Part shown: positions 49,147 to 59,282 of the stretch, piece after piece
Layout of the letters: each line of letters opens with the position of its first letter
Position numbering within the stretch: the first letter of the stretch is position 1
Assembly (NCBI RefSeq): GCF_900115975.1
Contig: NZ_FOYM01000004.1
Location: 82,263 to 146,262, forward strand
Reading direction: 5' to 3'
DNA from: Desulfoscipio geothermicus DSM 3669
GTDB taxonomy: Bacteria > Bacillota > Desulfotomaculia > Desulfotomaculales > Desulfallaceae
DNA: 64,000 bases
Notes under the pieces: generated by a model
Databases searched by the model: none
What the model saw: the letters and a program-made list of their open reading frames with translations, nothing else
Told to the model about the DNA's origin: nothing
Made by a program: the position numbers and the translations under genes

Positions 49147-50955
49147 GTGGAAAGAAGACAGGAACGTATCCGCAACTTTTGTATCATTGCCCATATCGAT
49201 CACGGCAAATCCACCCTGGCGGACAGGCTATTGGAATATACCGGCGCTTTGACCCAGCGGGAAATGGCCGAACAGGTGCTGGACCAGATGGATTTGGAAC
49301 GGGAGCGGGGCATTACCATAAAACTGCAGGCCGTACGCTTGAACTACCGGGCCAGGGACGGCCGTGATTATGCATTGAACCTGATTGATACCCCGGGACA
49401 CGTTGATTTTACTTACGAAGTGTCCCGCAGCCTGGCTTCCTGCGAAGGCGCGCTGCTGGTGGTGGATGCCGCCCAGGGCATCGAGGCCCAGACCCTGGCC
49501 AACGTATATATGGCCATTGATCATGACCTGGAAATTATTCCGGTAATTAATAAAATTGATTTGCCCGCGGCGGACCCGGAGCGGGTGAGGAAAGAGATAG
49601 AGGACGTTATCGGGCTGGATGCCTCGGACGCCGTGCCGGCTTCCGCCAAAAACGGCACCGGCGTTGAGGAAATTCTGGAACAAATCGTGGCCAAAATTCC
49701 CCCGCCCAAGGGCGATGACGAAGCTCCCCTGCAGGCGTTGATTTTTGACTCGCATTACGATTCCTATAAGGGTGTGATTGCCTATATCCGGGTTGTGGAG
49801 GGGAGTATCAAAAAGGGCATGCAGATAAAAATGATGGCTACCGGTAAGGAATTTGAAGTCAGCGAGGTGGGCGTTTTTCGGCCCGCACCCGTGGTTATTG
49901 ACGAACTGCGGGCCGGAGAGGTGGGCTTTTTGTCCGCCAGCATCAAGAATGTCAAGGACACCCGGGTGGGGGATACCGTCACGGACGCTCGCCGCCCCGC
50001 CGCCGCGCCCCTGCCGGGCTACCGCCAGGTCAAGCCCATGGTGTACTGTGGTCTTTACCCGGTGGAATCGGCGGAATACGAGGACCTGCGGGACGCGTTG
50101 GACAAATTGAAGCTGAACGATGCCGCCCTGGTTTACGAGCCCGAGACTTCGGAAGCCCTGGGCTTCGGTTTCCGCTGCGGTTTCCTGGGATTGCTGCACA
50201 TGGAAATTGTCCAGGAACGGCTGGAGCGGGAATACGGGCTAAGCCTGATTACCACCGCGCCCAGCGTGGTTTACCGGGCTATCACCACGGCCGGCGAGGT
50301 GCTGGAAATCGACAACCCCAGCAAAATGCCTCCTGCCGGTAAAATAGCAGCCATGGAGGAACCCTTCGTGGCGGCCACGGTCATGGTGCCCCAGGAATTT
50401 GTGGGTGCGGTAATGGAGATTTGCCAGGATCGCCGGGGAGTCTACAAGGATATGGTGTACATGAGCCAGAACAGGGTAATGCTCAAATATGACCTTCCCC
50501 TGAGTGAAATCATATTCGACTTCTTTGATCAGCTTAAATCCCGCACCCGGGGTTATGCCTCGCTGGATTACGAGGTTGCCGGGTACCGCGAGTCCAAGCT
50601 GCTGAAAATGGATATTATGGTGGGTGGTGAACCCCTGGACGCTTTGAGCTTTATTGTGCACCGGGATAAAGCTTACCAGCGTGGCCGGGCCCTGGTGGAA
50701 AAATTGCGGGGGCTGATACCCCGCCACCTGTTTGAAATACCCATCCAGGCCGCCATCGGCAACAAGGTTATTGCCCGGGAGACCGTGCGCGCCCGACGCA
50801 AGGACGTGCTGGCCAAATGCTACGGCGGGGACATCACCCGTAAGCGTAAGTTGTTGGAAAAACAAAAGGAAGGCAAACGGCGCATGAAGCAGGTGGGCAA
50901 TGTGGAGATTCCCCAGGAAGCCTTCATGGCCGTGCTGAGCATAGACGAGGAATAG
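49147..50955 (+). CDS. lepA: elongation factor 4 (LepA)
   Basis: The 602-residue GTPase has G1 [16 protein letters not shown], switch I/II with RERGITIK and [24 protein letters not shown] (G4), then EF-G-like domains and the LepA-specific C-terminal domain ending [18 protein letters not shown]. Length and order match the family. EF4 back-translocates stalled ribosomes. It begins at GTG 49147 and heads the lepA-hemW-hrcA region. Confidence 0.97.
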   Translation: MERRQERIRNFCIIAHIDHGKSTLADRLLEYTGALTQREMAEQVLDQMDLERERGITIKLQAVRLNYRARDGRDYALNLIDTPGHVDFTYEVSRSLASCEGALLVVDAAQGIEAQTLANVYMAIDHDLEIIPVINKIDLPAADPERVRKEIEDVIGLDASDAVPASAKNGTGVEEILEQIVAKIPPPKGDDEAPLQALIFDSHYDSYKGVIAYIRVVEGSIKKGMQIKMMATGKEFEVSEVGVFRPAPVVIDELRAGEVGFLSASIKNVKDTRVGDTVTDARRPAAAPLPGYRQVKPMVYCGLYPVESAEYEDLRDALDKLKLNDAALVYEPETSEALGFGFRCGFLGLLHMEIVQERLEREYGLSLITTAPSVVYRAITTAGEVLEIDNPSKMPPAGKIAAMEEPFVAATVMVPQEFVGAVMEICQDRRGVYKDMVYMSQNRVMLKYDLPLSEIIFDFFDQLKSRTRGYASLDYEVAGYRESKLLKMDIMVGGEPLDALSFIVHRDKAYQRGRALVEKLRGLIPRHLFEIPIQAAIGNKVIARETVRARRKDVLAKCYGGDITRKRKLLEKQKEGKRRMKQVGNVEIPQEAFMAVLSIDEE

Positions 50956-51038
50956 GGAATAGGGGGTCAGACCCTTCCTACCTTCCTAACTTCCTAACTG
51001 CGATAAATCTACAGTAACGGAAAGATCGGTGATTAGAA

Positions 51039-51261
51039 ATGAGTTGTTACTTGCGTTATTTGAAAGGCGTTATGGAAAAAGCGGGCGTCACTCCAACCAA
51101 CAAGGAAGAACGGTGCCTGGTGGACCGGGCGGTGCGGGAAATTGTGGGCAATTATGGAAGCCAAATACCCTGAAGTTTGGAAAGAAGTGAAGACCCTCCT
51201 GCAAGAGCCCGGTGGCGAGGTTGAATTGGTATCCCGCCTGCGGCGGATAATTAAAGAATAG
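51039..51261 (+). pseudogene. small conserved helical protein, probably frameshifted
   Basis: ATG 51039 gives 44 residues (SCYLRYLKGVMEKAGVTPTNKEERCLVDRAVREIVG..) ending at TGA 51171. A second frame from ATG 51154 gives 35 residues (EAKYPEVWKEVKTLLQEPGG..RLRRIIKE) ending at 51261; they overlap by 20 bases. Read together around 51150 they make one 70-75 residue helical protein, like small unnamed proteins next to lepA in related genomes (from memory). So a one-base indel is likely; two overlapping small genes are the alternative. Confidence 0.55.
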
Positions 51262-51320
51262 ACGACTTGTTGTCCAAAACGGAACTATTTTTGAAATAAC
51301 TTCGAAAGGCCTGACCTCAT

Positions 51321-52487
51321 ATGTATGAGCAACTTCCAAAAGCACTCTATATCCACGTTCCCTTTTGTGTGCGCAAGTGCCTGTACTGTGATTTCACTTC
51401 CTACCCCTACAGGGAACGGGATGCTCGCAGATATCTGTCCGGCCTGCGTCGGGAAATAGAATTACGGAGCGGTAAGGCTGGTAAACGGTGGGCGCTGTCC
51501 ACCGTTTTTATCGGTGGAGGTACGCCCACCTGTTTATCAACGGAGATGCTTTTGGAAATAATAAATTTAATAAATCAGTATTTTATATTATTGCCGGGCG
51601 TTGAATTTACCATTGAAGCCAACCCCGGCACGGTAAGCCTGGACAAGCTGGCCGCCCTGCGCCGGGCGGGGGTCAACCGGCTCAGCCTGGGCGCCCAAGC
51701 CTGCTCTTCAAGCACGCTGCGTACCCTGGGACGCATTCACTCGCACGGGCAGACCGTGTCGGCTGTGCGGTGGGCCCGGGAAGCGGGTTTTGCCAACATT
51801 AACGTTGACCTCATCTTTGAAGTGCCGGGCCAGACCGGCCAGGAATGGAGACAATGCCTGGAACAGGTAGTTGATCTGAAGCCGGAGCACGTTTCCGCCT
51901 ACGCGTTACAGATCGAAACGGGCACCCCGCTGGCGGCGCAGGTGGAAAACGGGCAATTGGCTCTCTGTGAAGAGGATACCTGTCTGGATATGTATCATGA
52001 TGCAATAGACATATTAAACAGTGCCGGCCTGCGCCAGTATGAAATTTCCAATTTTGCCCTCTCCGGCAGGGAATGCCGCCACAACCTGGTATACTGGCAT
52101 AACGGGGCGTACCTGGGGCTGGGTCCGGCTGCGCATTCCCGAATAAAAGACCGGCGCACGGCCAACGAGGCCGGTTTGGACAAGTACGCTGCCGTGTTGA
52201 CCCGCGGCATGCTTCCGGTGGCCTGCTCGGAGCGGATCACCCCGGAAATTGATATTTTCGAGACGGTATTTTTGGGGTTGCGCCTGACTGCCGGGCTGGA
52301 CCTGGAGCGATTTCGCAAGCGGTTTGGCCGCCCCCTGGAGGATGTTTATCCCGGCGTGGTGCGGCGAATGACTGAAAAGGCTTTGCTGGAGATAAAGGGA
52401 AATCACCTGCGTTTAACGGGTCGGGGCCAGGCGGTGGCCAACGCGGTGATGGCCGAATTTGTTCCGGGGGATCATATTGACAAATGA
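51321..52487 (+). CDS. hemW: HemW, radical-SAM heme chaperone
   Basis: The 388-residue protein has the radical-SAM motif CVRKCLYCDF near the start (CxxxCxxC), IGGGTPTCLS, EANPGTVSLDKLAALRRAGVNRLSLGAQ and the HemN C-terminal domain, but lacks the extra N-terminal part of HemN itself. These are features of HemW, which binds heme and passes it to cytochromes rather than oxidising coproporphyrinogen. It lies upstream of hrcA, whose promoter starts inside its last codons. Confidence 0.93.
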   Translation: MYEQLPKALYIHVPFCVRKCLYCDFTSYPYRERDARRYLSGLRREIELRSGKAGKRWALSTVFIGGGTPTCLSTEMLLEIINLINQYFILLPGVEFTIEANPGTVSLDKLAALRRAGVNRLSLGAQACSSSTLRTLGRIHSHGQTVSAVRWAREAGFANINVDLIFEVPGQTGQEWRQCLEQVVDLKPEHVSAYALQIETGTPLAAQVENGQLALCEEDTCLDMYHDAIDILNSAGLRQYEISNFALSGRECRHNLVYWHNGAYLGLGPAAHSRIKDRRTANEAGLDKYAAVLTRGMLPVACSERITPEIDIFETVFLGLRLTAGLDLERFRKRFGRPLEDVYPGVVRRMTEKALLEIKGNHLRLTGRGQAVANAVMAEFVPGDHIDK

Positions 52488-52505
52488 CACCATCGGTGCT
52501 ATGTT
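52477..52505 (+). promoter_or_regulatory. sigma-A type promoter of the heat-shock operon
   Basis: TTGACA (52477-52482), 17-base spacer, TATGTT (52500-52505). It overlaps the end of hemW; the transcript would begin a few bases before CIRCE. Confidence 0.8.
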
Positions 52506-52516
52506 TTTAATAGGTG

Positions 52517-52543
52517 TTAGCACTCAATATGGGAGAGTGCTAA
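52517..52543 (+). promoter_or_regulatory. CIRCE operator
   Basis: TTAGCACTC, nine bases, GAGTGCTAA: an exact CIRCE element, the binding site of HrcA, 17 bases before the hrcA start. Controls hrcA-grpE-dnaK-dnaJ. Confidence 0.97.
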
Positions 52544-52560
52544 CAGGGAGGTGTTCAACT

Positions 52561-53607
52561 ATGACTCTCGATGCCAGGAAGAAGAATGTATTGCTGGCCA
52601 TTATTCAGGATTACATCGCTACGGCGGAGCCGGTGGGTTCCCGCACTATTGCCAGAAAATACAAACTTGGTGTGAGTCCCGCGACCATCCGCAACGAAAT
52701 GGCTGACCTGGAGGAGATGGGTTACATTGAACAACCGCATACTTCGGCGGGTCGGGTTCCGTCCAACAGGGGTTACAGGTATTATGTGGACCACCTGATG
52801 CAGCGGGAAGAACTCAGCGTGGAAGAAGAACAGCTGTTGCTCAGCGGTTACCTGACCAAAATGCAGGAAGTGGCTCAGGTGCTCCGGCGCACCGGTCAGT
52901 TGCTGTCCCACATTACCAGTTACACCGGGGTGATTTTAACTACTTGTTACGGTCAAGGTAAGTTCAAGCATATACAACTCATTCATATGAGCGCGGGCCA
53001 GGCCATGGTAGTGGTGGTTACCGATACCGGGGCTGTGCACCACCGGATTATCGAAATACCGGAAAGTATCTGCCCTGCCGACCTGGAAACCATTTCTGCG
53101 GTATTGAACCAGAAAATGCACGGTAAAAGTATTGAAAACATACGGTTGACACTAATCAAGGAGATTTATTTTGAGCTGGCCAAACAAAAACATGTTATAG
53201 ATTTGGCTATGGATGTTATACGGGATAGTTTATCAGTGGAAACAGGGGAAAAGATATACCTGGGCGGCATTTTCAATATTTTAAACCAGCCCGAGTTCAA
53301 CAACATTGAAAAGGTGAAAACTTTGCTCAGCCTGCTGGAACATGAGAATGAAATTGCCAATATTATGACCGATGTTTTTCGCAATGAAGGGGTTACCGTG
53401 CGTATTGGCGAGGAGATGGTGGATGACCGGATGAAGGAATACAGCATGGTAATGGGCAGTTATCATATGGAAGGCAAACCTGTGGGGGCTATCGGTCTGC
53501 TGGGGCCTACCAGGATGGACTATGCCAGGGCATTTGCCGTGGTGGAATACATGACCAGGAATCTTTCCCTGGTTATGGAAAGGTTGTTGCGCTGGCGGGG
53601 CAAGTAA
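52561..53607 (+). CDS. hrcA: heat-inducible transcription repressor HrcA
   Basis: ATG 52561 (GGGAGGTG upstream) gives 348 residues: winged helix MTLDARKKNVLLAIIQDYIATAEPVGSRTIARKYKLGVSPATIRNEMADLEEMGYIEQPHTSAGRVPSN, then the GAF-like domain and LGPTRMDYARAFAVVEYMTRNLS end. The frame extends upstream through CIRCE and the promoter, which is not coding. HrcA represses through the CIRCE site just before its own start. Confidence 0.97.
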   Translation: MTLDARKKNVLLAIIQDYIATAEPVGSRTIARKYKLGVSPATIRNEMADLEEMGYIEQPHTSAGRVPSNRGYRYYVDHLMQREELSVEEEQLLLSGYLTKMQEVAQVLRRTGQLLSHITSYTGVILTTCYGQGKFKHIQLIHMSAGQAMVVVVTDTGAVHHRIIEIPESICPADLETISAVLNQKMHGKSIENIRLTLIKEIYFELAKQKHVIDLAMDVIRDSLSVETGEKIYLGGIFNILNQPEFNNIEKVKTLLSLLEHENEIANIMTDVFRNEGVTVRIGEEMVDDRMKEYSMVMGSYHMEGKPVGAIGLLGPTRMDYARAFAVVEYMTRNLSLVMERLLRWRGK

Positions 53608-53692
53608 TATGACCTTGTAGTGCATATTTATTTTTTTTGCTTATGAAGACTACGGCGCATTTTAAAAATGGTGGCCAAGGGGTGATCGTAGC

Positions 53693-54382
53693 ATGTCAAA
53701 ACACGAAGAAAACGCAAACCAACAGCAGCCGGTGGTCGAAGAGGCGGCCGGCCAAACGGAAAACGCGGAAGTAGAGGAAAATAACCGGGCACAACCGCAG
53801 GAGCACAACCCGCCGGTCGGGAGTGCAGGGGACGCTTCCGTCGATAAGGATACCTCCGGGGGTCCAGACAACCCCGGGGAAGATGAGTCTGTTTCCGGGG
53901 CGCTCGGCCATACGGATGTGGAGCAACTGCAAAAAGAACTGGCAGAATACAAGACAAAGACAGAAGAGTACTTTAACCGGCTGGTGCGCCTGCAGGCCGA
54001 CTTTGACAACTATCGCAAGCGGGTGCAAAAGGAAAAGGAAGATTTCTTCAAATATGCTTCGGCTTCGCTTTGTGAGGCCCTGCTACCGGTGCTGGACAAC
54101 TTCCAGCTGGCTCTGGCCGCCAGGGAGGAAGACCCGGCCAAGGTGGTGGAGGGAGTGGAAATGATTTACCGTCAACTGCAGGATGTGCTGCAAAAAGAGG
54201 GGCTTACACCGGTGGCGGCGGTGGGGGAGCAATTTGACCCTGTAAAGCACGAGGCGGTAATGCAGGAAGCCACTGAGGAACATCCCGAAAACACTGTTAT
54301 AGAAGAATTGCGCCGGGGATACTACCTGAAAGACAGGGTGATTCGCCCGGCCATGGTTAAGGTAGCTAAAGCCAAGGACTGA
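53693..54382 (+). CDS. grpE: nucleotide exchange factor GrpE
   Basis: The 229-residue protein has a long acidic, low-complexity N-terminus (residues 1-75), a coiled coil (VEQLQKELAEYKTKTEEYFNRLVRLQADFDNYRKRVQKEKEDF) and the beta-wing domain with PVAAVGEQFDPVKHEAVMQ and YYLKDRVIRPAMVKVA. It speeds ADP release from DnaK. Second gene of the CIRCE operon. Confidence 0.96.
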   Translation: MSKHEENANQQQPVVEEAAGQTENAEVEENNRAQPQEHNPPVGSAGDASVDKDTSGGPDNPGEDESVSGALGHTDVEQLQKELAEYKTKTEEYFNRLVRLQADFDNYRKRVQKEKEDFFKYASASLCEALLPVLDNFQLALAAREEDPAKVVEGVEMIYRQLQDVLQKEGLTPVAAVGEQFDPVKHEAVMQEATEEHPENTVIEELRRGYYLKDRVIRPAMVKVAKAKD

Positions 54383-54437
54383 TTGTCGGGCCGGAAAATA
54401 AATAATAACACGGTTTTAAACAGGAGGCGAAGAATAA

Positions 54438-56300
54438 ATGGCTAAGGTATTGGGCATTGACTTGGGTACAACAAACTCTTGCATGGCTGTTATGGAAGGC
54501 GGCGAGGCGGTGGTCATTCCCAACGCGGAAGGCGGCCGTACTACACCGTCCGTTGTGGGATTCTCCAAGACCGGGGAGCGGCTGGTGGGCCAGGTGGCCA
54601 AAAACCAGGCTGTCAGCAACCCCGATCGTACGGTAAGATCCATTAAAAGGCATATGGGGTCGGATTACAAGACCAATATAGATGGGAAGGAATATACCCC
54701 CCAGGAAATATCGGCCATGATCCTGCAAAAATTAAAAACCGATGCTGAAAGCTACCTGGGTGAAAAAATAACCCAGGCGGTGATTACAGTACCCGCCTAC
54801 TTTACGGACGCGCAGCGCCAGGCTACCAAAGATGCCGGGAAAATCGCCGGTTTGGAAGTATTGCGTATCATCAACGAGCCCACCGCGGCTTCCCTGGCTT
54901 ACGGCCTGGATAAGGGCGATGACCAGACCATTCTGGTATACGACCTGGGCGGCGGCACTTTTGACGTTTCCATTTTGGAACTCGGCGACGGCGTGTTTGA
55001 AGTGAAGGCTACCAGCGGTAACAACCGTTTGGGTGGTGACGACTTCGACCAGCGTATCGTGGATTACCTGGTAAATGAATTCAAAAAGGATACTGGCATC
55101 GATCTGAAAAATGACCGAATGGCTTTGCAGCGCATCAGGGATGCGGCGGAAAAGGCCAAGGTAGAATTGAGCGGTGTAATGACCGCCAATATCAACCTGC
55201 CGTTTATCACCGCCGATGCCAGCGGACCCAAACACCTGGACATCAACCTGACCCGGGCCAAGTTTAATGAACTTACAGCCGACCTGGTGGAAAAAACCAT
55301 GGGACCGACCAGGCAGGCCATGGCGGACGCGGGCCTGGAGCCCAAGGACATTGACAAGATATTGCTGGTGGGCGGCTCCACCCGGATTCCGGCTGTGCAG
55401 GAGGCCATCAAGGAATACTTCCAGAAGGAGCCCCACAAGGGGATCAATCCGGACGAATGCGTGGCCATCGGGGCGGCCATCCAGGCCGGAGTGCTGGCCG
55501 GCGAGGTCAAGGACGTGCTGCTTCTGGATGTCACACCGCTTTCCCTGGGCATTGAAACGCTGGGCGGCGTCTTTACCAAGTTGATCGATCGCAATACCAC
55601 GATCCCCACGTCCAAGAGCCAGATTTTTTCCACTGCCGCCGACGGGCAGACCACGGTGGACATTCACGTGTTACAGGGTGAACGGCCCATGGCGGCCGAT
55701 AACAAGACCCTGGGTCGCTTCCAGCTGACCGGTATTCCACCGGCACCCCGGGGCGTGCCGCAAATCGAAGTAACTTTCGATATTGACGTCAACGGTATTG
55801 TCAACGTTTCGGCCAAGGACAAGGGAACGGGCAAGAGCCAGAGCATTACCATTACCGGCGGTTCCGGCCTGAGCGACCAGGAAATCGAGAAGATGGTTAA
55901 AGAGGCCGAGCAGCATGCCGAAGAAGATAAAAAGCGTAAGGAACTGGTGGAACTGCGTAACCAGGCGGACAGCATGATTTACCAGGCCGAGAAGACCATC
56001 AAGGATCTGGGTGACAAGGCCGACAAGGATAAGGTGGACCAGGTCAACAAGGCCATCGAACAGCTTAAGGAAGCGGTCAAAGGCGATGATATCGAACGGA
56101 TCAAGGGTGCCATCGAGGAACTGACCAAGCCCCTGTACGAACTGTCCGCGGTTCTTTACCAGCAGCAGGCACAGGAAGGACAGGCCGGCGAAGCCGGACA
56201 GGGTTGCGGTGCCGGCGGCTGCGGCGCGGGAGCCGGCGAAAACAAGGAAAATGTGGTAGACGCCGATTACGAGGTCGACGACGATAAGAAAAAAGAGTAA
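54438..56300 (+). CDS. dnaK: molecular chaperone DnaK (Hsp70)
   Basis: The 620-residue protein has [59 protein letters not shown], and the substrate-binding domain with [27 protein letters not shown]. The C-terminal tail holds GCGAGGCGAGAG, a Gly/Cys stretch common in this phylum, then [15 protein letters not shown]. Between dnaK and dnaJ is a strong hairpin that may lower dnaJ expression. Confidence 0.98.
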   Translation: MAKVLGIDLGTTNSCMAVMEGGEAVVIPNAEGGRTTPSVVGFSKTGERLVGQVAKNQAVSNPDRTVRSIKRHMGSDYKTNIDGKEYTPQEISAMILQKLKTDAESYLGEKITQAVITVPAYFTDAQRQATKDAGKIAGLEVLRIINEPTAASLAYGLDKGDDQTILVYDLGGGTFDVSILELGDGVFEVKATSGNNRLGGDDFDQRIVDYLVNEFKKDTGIDLKNDRMALQRIRDAAEKAKVELSGVMTANINLPFITADASGPKHLDINLTRAKFNELTADLVEKTMGPTRQAMADAGLEPKDIDKILLVGGSTRIPAVQEAIKEYFQKEPHKGINPDECVAIGAAIQAGVLAGEVKDVLLLDVTPLSLGIETLGGVFTKLIDRNTTIPTSKSQIFSTAADGQTTVDIHVLQGERPMAADNKTLGRFQLTGIPPAPRGVPQIEVTFDIDVNGIVNVSAKDKGTGKSQSITITGGSGLSDQEIEKMVKEAEQHAEEDKKRKELVELRNQADSMIYQAEKTIKDLGDKADKDKVDQVNKAIEQLKEAVKGDDIERIKGAIEELTKPLYELSAVLYQQQAQEGQAGEAGQGCGAGGCGAGAGENKENVVDADYEVDDDKKKE

Positions 56301-56385
56301 GTAAGTTATTTAAAGTCAGGTAACAGGATTTTGGCAAAGTGCGTAGAATAAAAGAGATCATTTGGTTGTCAAAATATGTTCAGCG

Positions 56386-56413
56386 CGGGAGGGCGAGTTT
56401 TTGCGCCCTCCCG
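56386..56413 (+). other. intercistronic hairpin between dnaK and dnaJ
   Basis: CGGGAGGGCG-agtttttg-CGCCCTCCCG, a perfect 10-bp stem not followed by a U-tract. Likely RNA processing or partial attenuation to keep DnaJ below DnaK. Confidence 0.75.
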
Positions 56414-56445
56414 GCGGTGTTTGAGGTAAAAGGTGGTGGAATGCC

Positions 56446-57573
56446 GTGGCAAAGCGGGATTATTACGAGGTGCTCGGGGTATCCCGGGACGCTTCGCCGG
56501 AAGAAATAAAAAAGGCTTACCGCAAGCTGGCCCGTAAATATCACCCCGATGCCAACAAGGACGACAAGGATGCCGCAGAAAAATTCAAGGAAATAACCGA
56601 AGCTTATGATGTATTGAGCAACGAGGAAAAAAGAGCATCTTACGACCGTTTCGGCCACGCGGCGACGGACGGCCAGTTTAACGGCTTCGGTGGCGGGTTT
56701 GGCGGCGGGTTTGGCGACATGGGCGGCCTGGGTGATATATTTGACATGTTTTTTGGCGGCGGCGGCCGCCGGCGCCAGGGGCCCGAGCCGGGCGCCGACC
56801 TGCGGGTGGATATGGAACTTACCTTTGAGGAAGCGGCTTTTGGCCTGGAAAAAGAGATTAAAATTCCCCGTACCGAAGAATGTGGCACTTGCGGCGGAAG
56901 CGGGGCCGCACCGGGCACCGCCAAGAAAAATTGTGAAGTCTGCCAGGGAACGGGGCAGGTGCAGTATGCTGCGAGTACTCCCTTTGGCCGTGTTGTCCAG
57001 AGCCGCACCTGTGACCGCTGTCGCGGTACCGGGGTGATTATCGAAAAACCATGCCCCACCTGCCGGGGTGCCGGGAAGGTGCGACGTCACAGAACCATTA
57101 AGGTGAAAATTCCCGCCGGGGTGGATACAGGTTCCCGGTTGCGCCTGGCCGGCGAGGGAGAAGCCGGGCAGCGCGGCGGGCCGCCGGGTGACTTGTACGT
57201 TTATATCCATGTCAGCCCGCACCCGGTATTCAAGCGAGAAGGTAACAATGTCATAATTGAGGCACCGGTGAATTATGCCCAGGCCGCCCTGGGAGATGAG
57301 ATCACTGTGCCGACTCTGGACGGTCAGGCCAAATTGCGGGTGCCCGAGGGAACCCAAACCGGAACCATTCTGCGCATGCGGAACAAGGGCATTCCCGATG
57401 TGCGGGGATACGGTCGCGGGGACCAGCATGTATATATCAAAGTAATTACTCCAACTAGGCTAACCGAAAAACAAAAGGATCTGCTGAGGGAATTCGCCCG
57501 CATTGAGGGCCAGAAGCCGCAGTCCGGCGAAAAAGGTTTTTTTGAAAAAGTGCGTAATGCCTTCATGGGTTAA
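56446..57573 (+). CDS. dnaJ: co-chaperone DnaJ (Hsp40)
   Basis: The 375-residue protein starts at GTG 56446. The J domain has [10 protein letters not shown] (HPD), a Gly/Phe linker ([26 protein letters not shown]), four zinc-finger repeats [27 protein letters not shown] and CPTCRGAGK, and the C-terminal peptide-binding domain. It delivers substrate to DnaK. Confidence 0.97.
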   Translation: MAKRDYYEVLGVSRDASPEEIKKAYRKLARKYHPDANKDDKDAAEKFKEITEAYDVLSNEEKRASYDRFGHAATDGQFNGFGGGFGGGFGDMGGLGDIFDMFFGGGGRRRQGPEPGADLRVDMELTFEEAAFGLEKEIKIPRTEECGTCGGSGAAPGTAKKNCEVCQGTGQVQYAASTPFGRVVQSRTCDRCRGTGVIIEKPCPTCRGAGKVRRHRTIKVKIPAGVDTGSRLRLAGEGEAGQRGGPPGDLYVYIHVSPHPVFKREGNNVIIEAPVNYAQAALGDEITVPTLDGQAKLRVPEGTQTGTILRMRNKGIPDVRGYGRGDQHVYIKVITPTRLTEKQKDLLREFARIEGQKPQSGEKGFFEKVRNAFMG

Positions 57574-57595
57574 GGGAAAAACTGGGGGTTGTTTT

Positions 57596-58513
57596 TTGAA
57601 TAGATGGCTTGAGATTGCTGTAACCACTGCTCAGGAGCAGGTGGATGCGGTGGCCGATGTGTTTAACGAAATGGGTTCGGGCGGGGTTGTGATTGAGGAC
57701 CCCGCTTTAATTTTAGATTTCGTGCAAAAGGGGAACGCGGAAACGGTGGCGCCTTCACTTAAAGAGTCTGCAGGCGAGGAATTAATTGTCAAGGGGTATT
57801 TTTTCTGCGACTGCTCGCTGTCGGACCGCCTGGAAGAATTGTCCCGCCGTCTTGCCGATCTGGCTAAATTCTGGAGAACCAGGGAGATTAAAGATGAGGA
57901 TTGGGCCAACACCTGGCGGGTATATTATAAACCGGTGCAGGTGAGCAAACGCCTGACTGTAAAGCCGGCGTGGGAAAAATACGCAGCCCGGCCGGGGGAA
58001 ATTGTTATCGAACTGGATCCGGGCATGGCTTTTGGCTGCGGCACTCATGCCACAACCGCCATGTGCCTGGCATTGCTGGAGGACCTGGTGCAGGGTGGCG
58101 AGGTGGTATACGACGTGGGCACGGGGTCGGGCATTCTGTCCGTGGCGGCGGCCCTTTTGGGCGCGCGGCAGGTAACCGCTGTGGACATTGAAGAACCGGC
58201 GGTGCGAGCAGCCCGGGAAAACGCCAAGCGAAACGGCGTGGCGGATAAAGTTACGGTGGTGCGGGGCAACCTTTTGGATAATCTTGTTGACAGCCGGGCC
58301 GACCTGGTGGTGGCCAATATTATCGCCGACGTGATCATACTTTTGGCGCCTGACGCCGCGAGAGTGCTTAAACCGGGCGGTCACCTTATCGCCTCGGGGA
58401 TCATTCGCGAGCGGGCCGGCGAAGTGCGGCGGGCGCTGCGTGGTGCGGGTCTCGAGCCTGAACGGGAAGTAACGGAGGGCGAGTGGGTGGCCCTGGTGTA
58501 TCGGAAGGTATAG
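57596..58513 (+). CDS. prmA: ribosomal protein L11 methyltransferase PrmA
   Basis: The TTG at 57596 with GGGGG upstream gives 305 residues; the same frame extends back over the end of dnaJ but that part is not homologous. Motifs: NRWLEIAVTTAQEQVDAV, LDPGMAFGCGTHATTAMCLALLE, DVGTGSGILSVAAALLGA (SAM binding), VVANIIADVI and the end GEWVALVYRK. It trimethylates L11. It sits between dnaJ and rsmE as in most Clostridia. Confidence 0.95.
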   Translation: MNRWLEIAVTTAQEQVDAVADVFNEMGSGGVVIEDPALILDFVQKGNAETVAPSLKESAGEELIVKGYFFCDCSLSDRLEELSRRLADLAKFWRTREIKDEDWANTWRVYYKPVQVSKRLTVKPAWEKYAARPGEIVIELDPGMAFGCGTHATTAMCLALLEDLVQGGEVVYDVGTGSGILSVAAALLGARQVTAVDIEEPAVRAARENAKRNGVADKVTVVRGNLLDNLVDSRADLVVANIIADVIILLAPDAARVLKPGGHLIASGIIRERAGEVRRALRGAGLEPEREVTEGEWVALVYRKV

Positions 58514-58532
58514 GTAAAGGTAGTGATGTAAA

Positions 58533-59276
58533 TTGCCCAGGTTTTTTGTGGCACCGGAGCAGGTGCGGGGCGACAACATAATCGTTACGGGGCCGGAAGC
58601 GCGTCATATAACCAGGGTATTGCGGCTGGGTGCCGGGGACATAATTACATTACTGGACGGTCGCGGGAACCTGTACGAATGCCGGATCCACCAAAAAGAG
58701 GGCAACTCCGTTATTTGCCGGGTACTGCGCCGGGAACAGGCCGGCGGTGAACCGCCCCTGCGCGTGGTGCTGGTGCAGGGCATAGCCAAGGGCGAGCGCA
58801 TGGATGTTGTAATCCAAAAAGGCACCGAACTGGGCGCGGCGGCCTTTTGGCCGGTGCATTGCCGGCGCAGCGTGGTGCGGCTGGACGCCGGAAAAGGGGC
58901 TGCCCGTCGGGAACGCTGGCAGCGCATCGCCGCCGAGGCGTCCAAGCAATGTCGCCGGGCGCGGGTGCCCGAAGTGCTGGAACCGCTTGATTTTGCAACT
59001 GCGCTGGACCTGCTGCCGCCCAGAGCCCTGGTTCTGGTCCCCTGGGAAGAGGCGGCGGGCCGCACACTGAAAGAAGAAATGCATTCCGGGTCCAGGCCGG
59101 ATGAGGTATACGTAATAATCGGTCCTGAAGGCGGGCTTGAACGAACGGAAGTGGAAGCAGCTTGCCGGCGCGGGGGCGTGCCCGTTACCCTGGGCCCGCG
59201 CATCCTGCGTACGGAAACCGCCGGGCCGGCCGCTATCACCATGATTTTGTATCACTGGGGCGACTTGGGGGGGTAA
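58533..59276 (+). CDS. rsmE: 16S rRNA m3U1498 methyltransferase RsmE
   Basis: The 247-residue SPOUT enzyme starts at TTG 58533: RFFVAPEQVRGDNIIVTGPEARHITRVLRLGAGD (PUA-like), GIAKGERMDVVIQKGTELGAAAFWPVHCRRSVV, and the knot VIIGPEGGLERTEVEAA..PVTLGPRILRTETA. It methylates U1498 of 16S rRNA. Confidence 0.96.
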   Translation: MPRFFVAPEQVRGDNIIVTGPEARHITRVLRLGAGDIITLLDGRGNLYECRIHQKEGNSVICRVLRREQAGGEPPLRVVLVQGIAKGERMDVVIQKGTELGAAAFWPVHCRRSVVRLDAGKGAARRERWQRIAAEASKQCRRARVPEVLEPLDFATALDLLPPRALVLVPWEEAAGRTLKEEMHSGSRPDEVYVIIGPEGGLERTEVEAACRRGGVPVTLGPRILRTETAGPAAITMILYHWGDLGG

Positions 59277-59282
59277 CATATA

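Noticed and set aside
49228..50199. 323-codon antisense frame in lepA
   Set aside because: Shadow of a conserved gene; composition rich in Gly/His without a domain pattern.
54732..55667. 311-codon antisense frame in dnaK
   Set aside because: Long shadow frame typical of highly expressed GC-rich codon use; no start site or homology.
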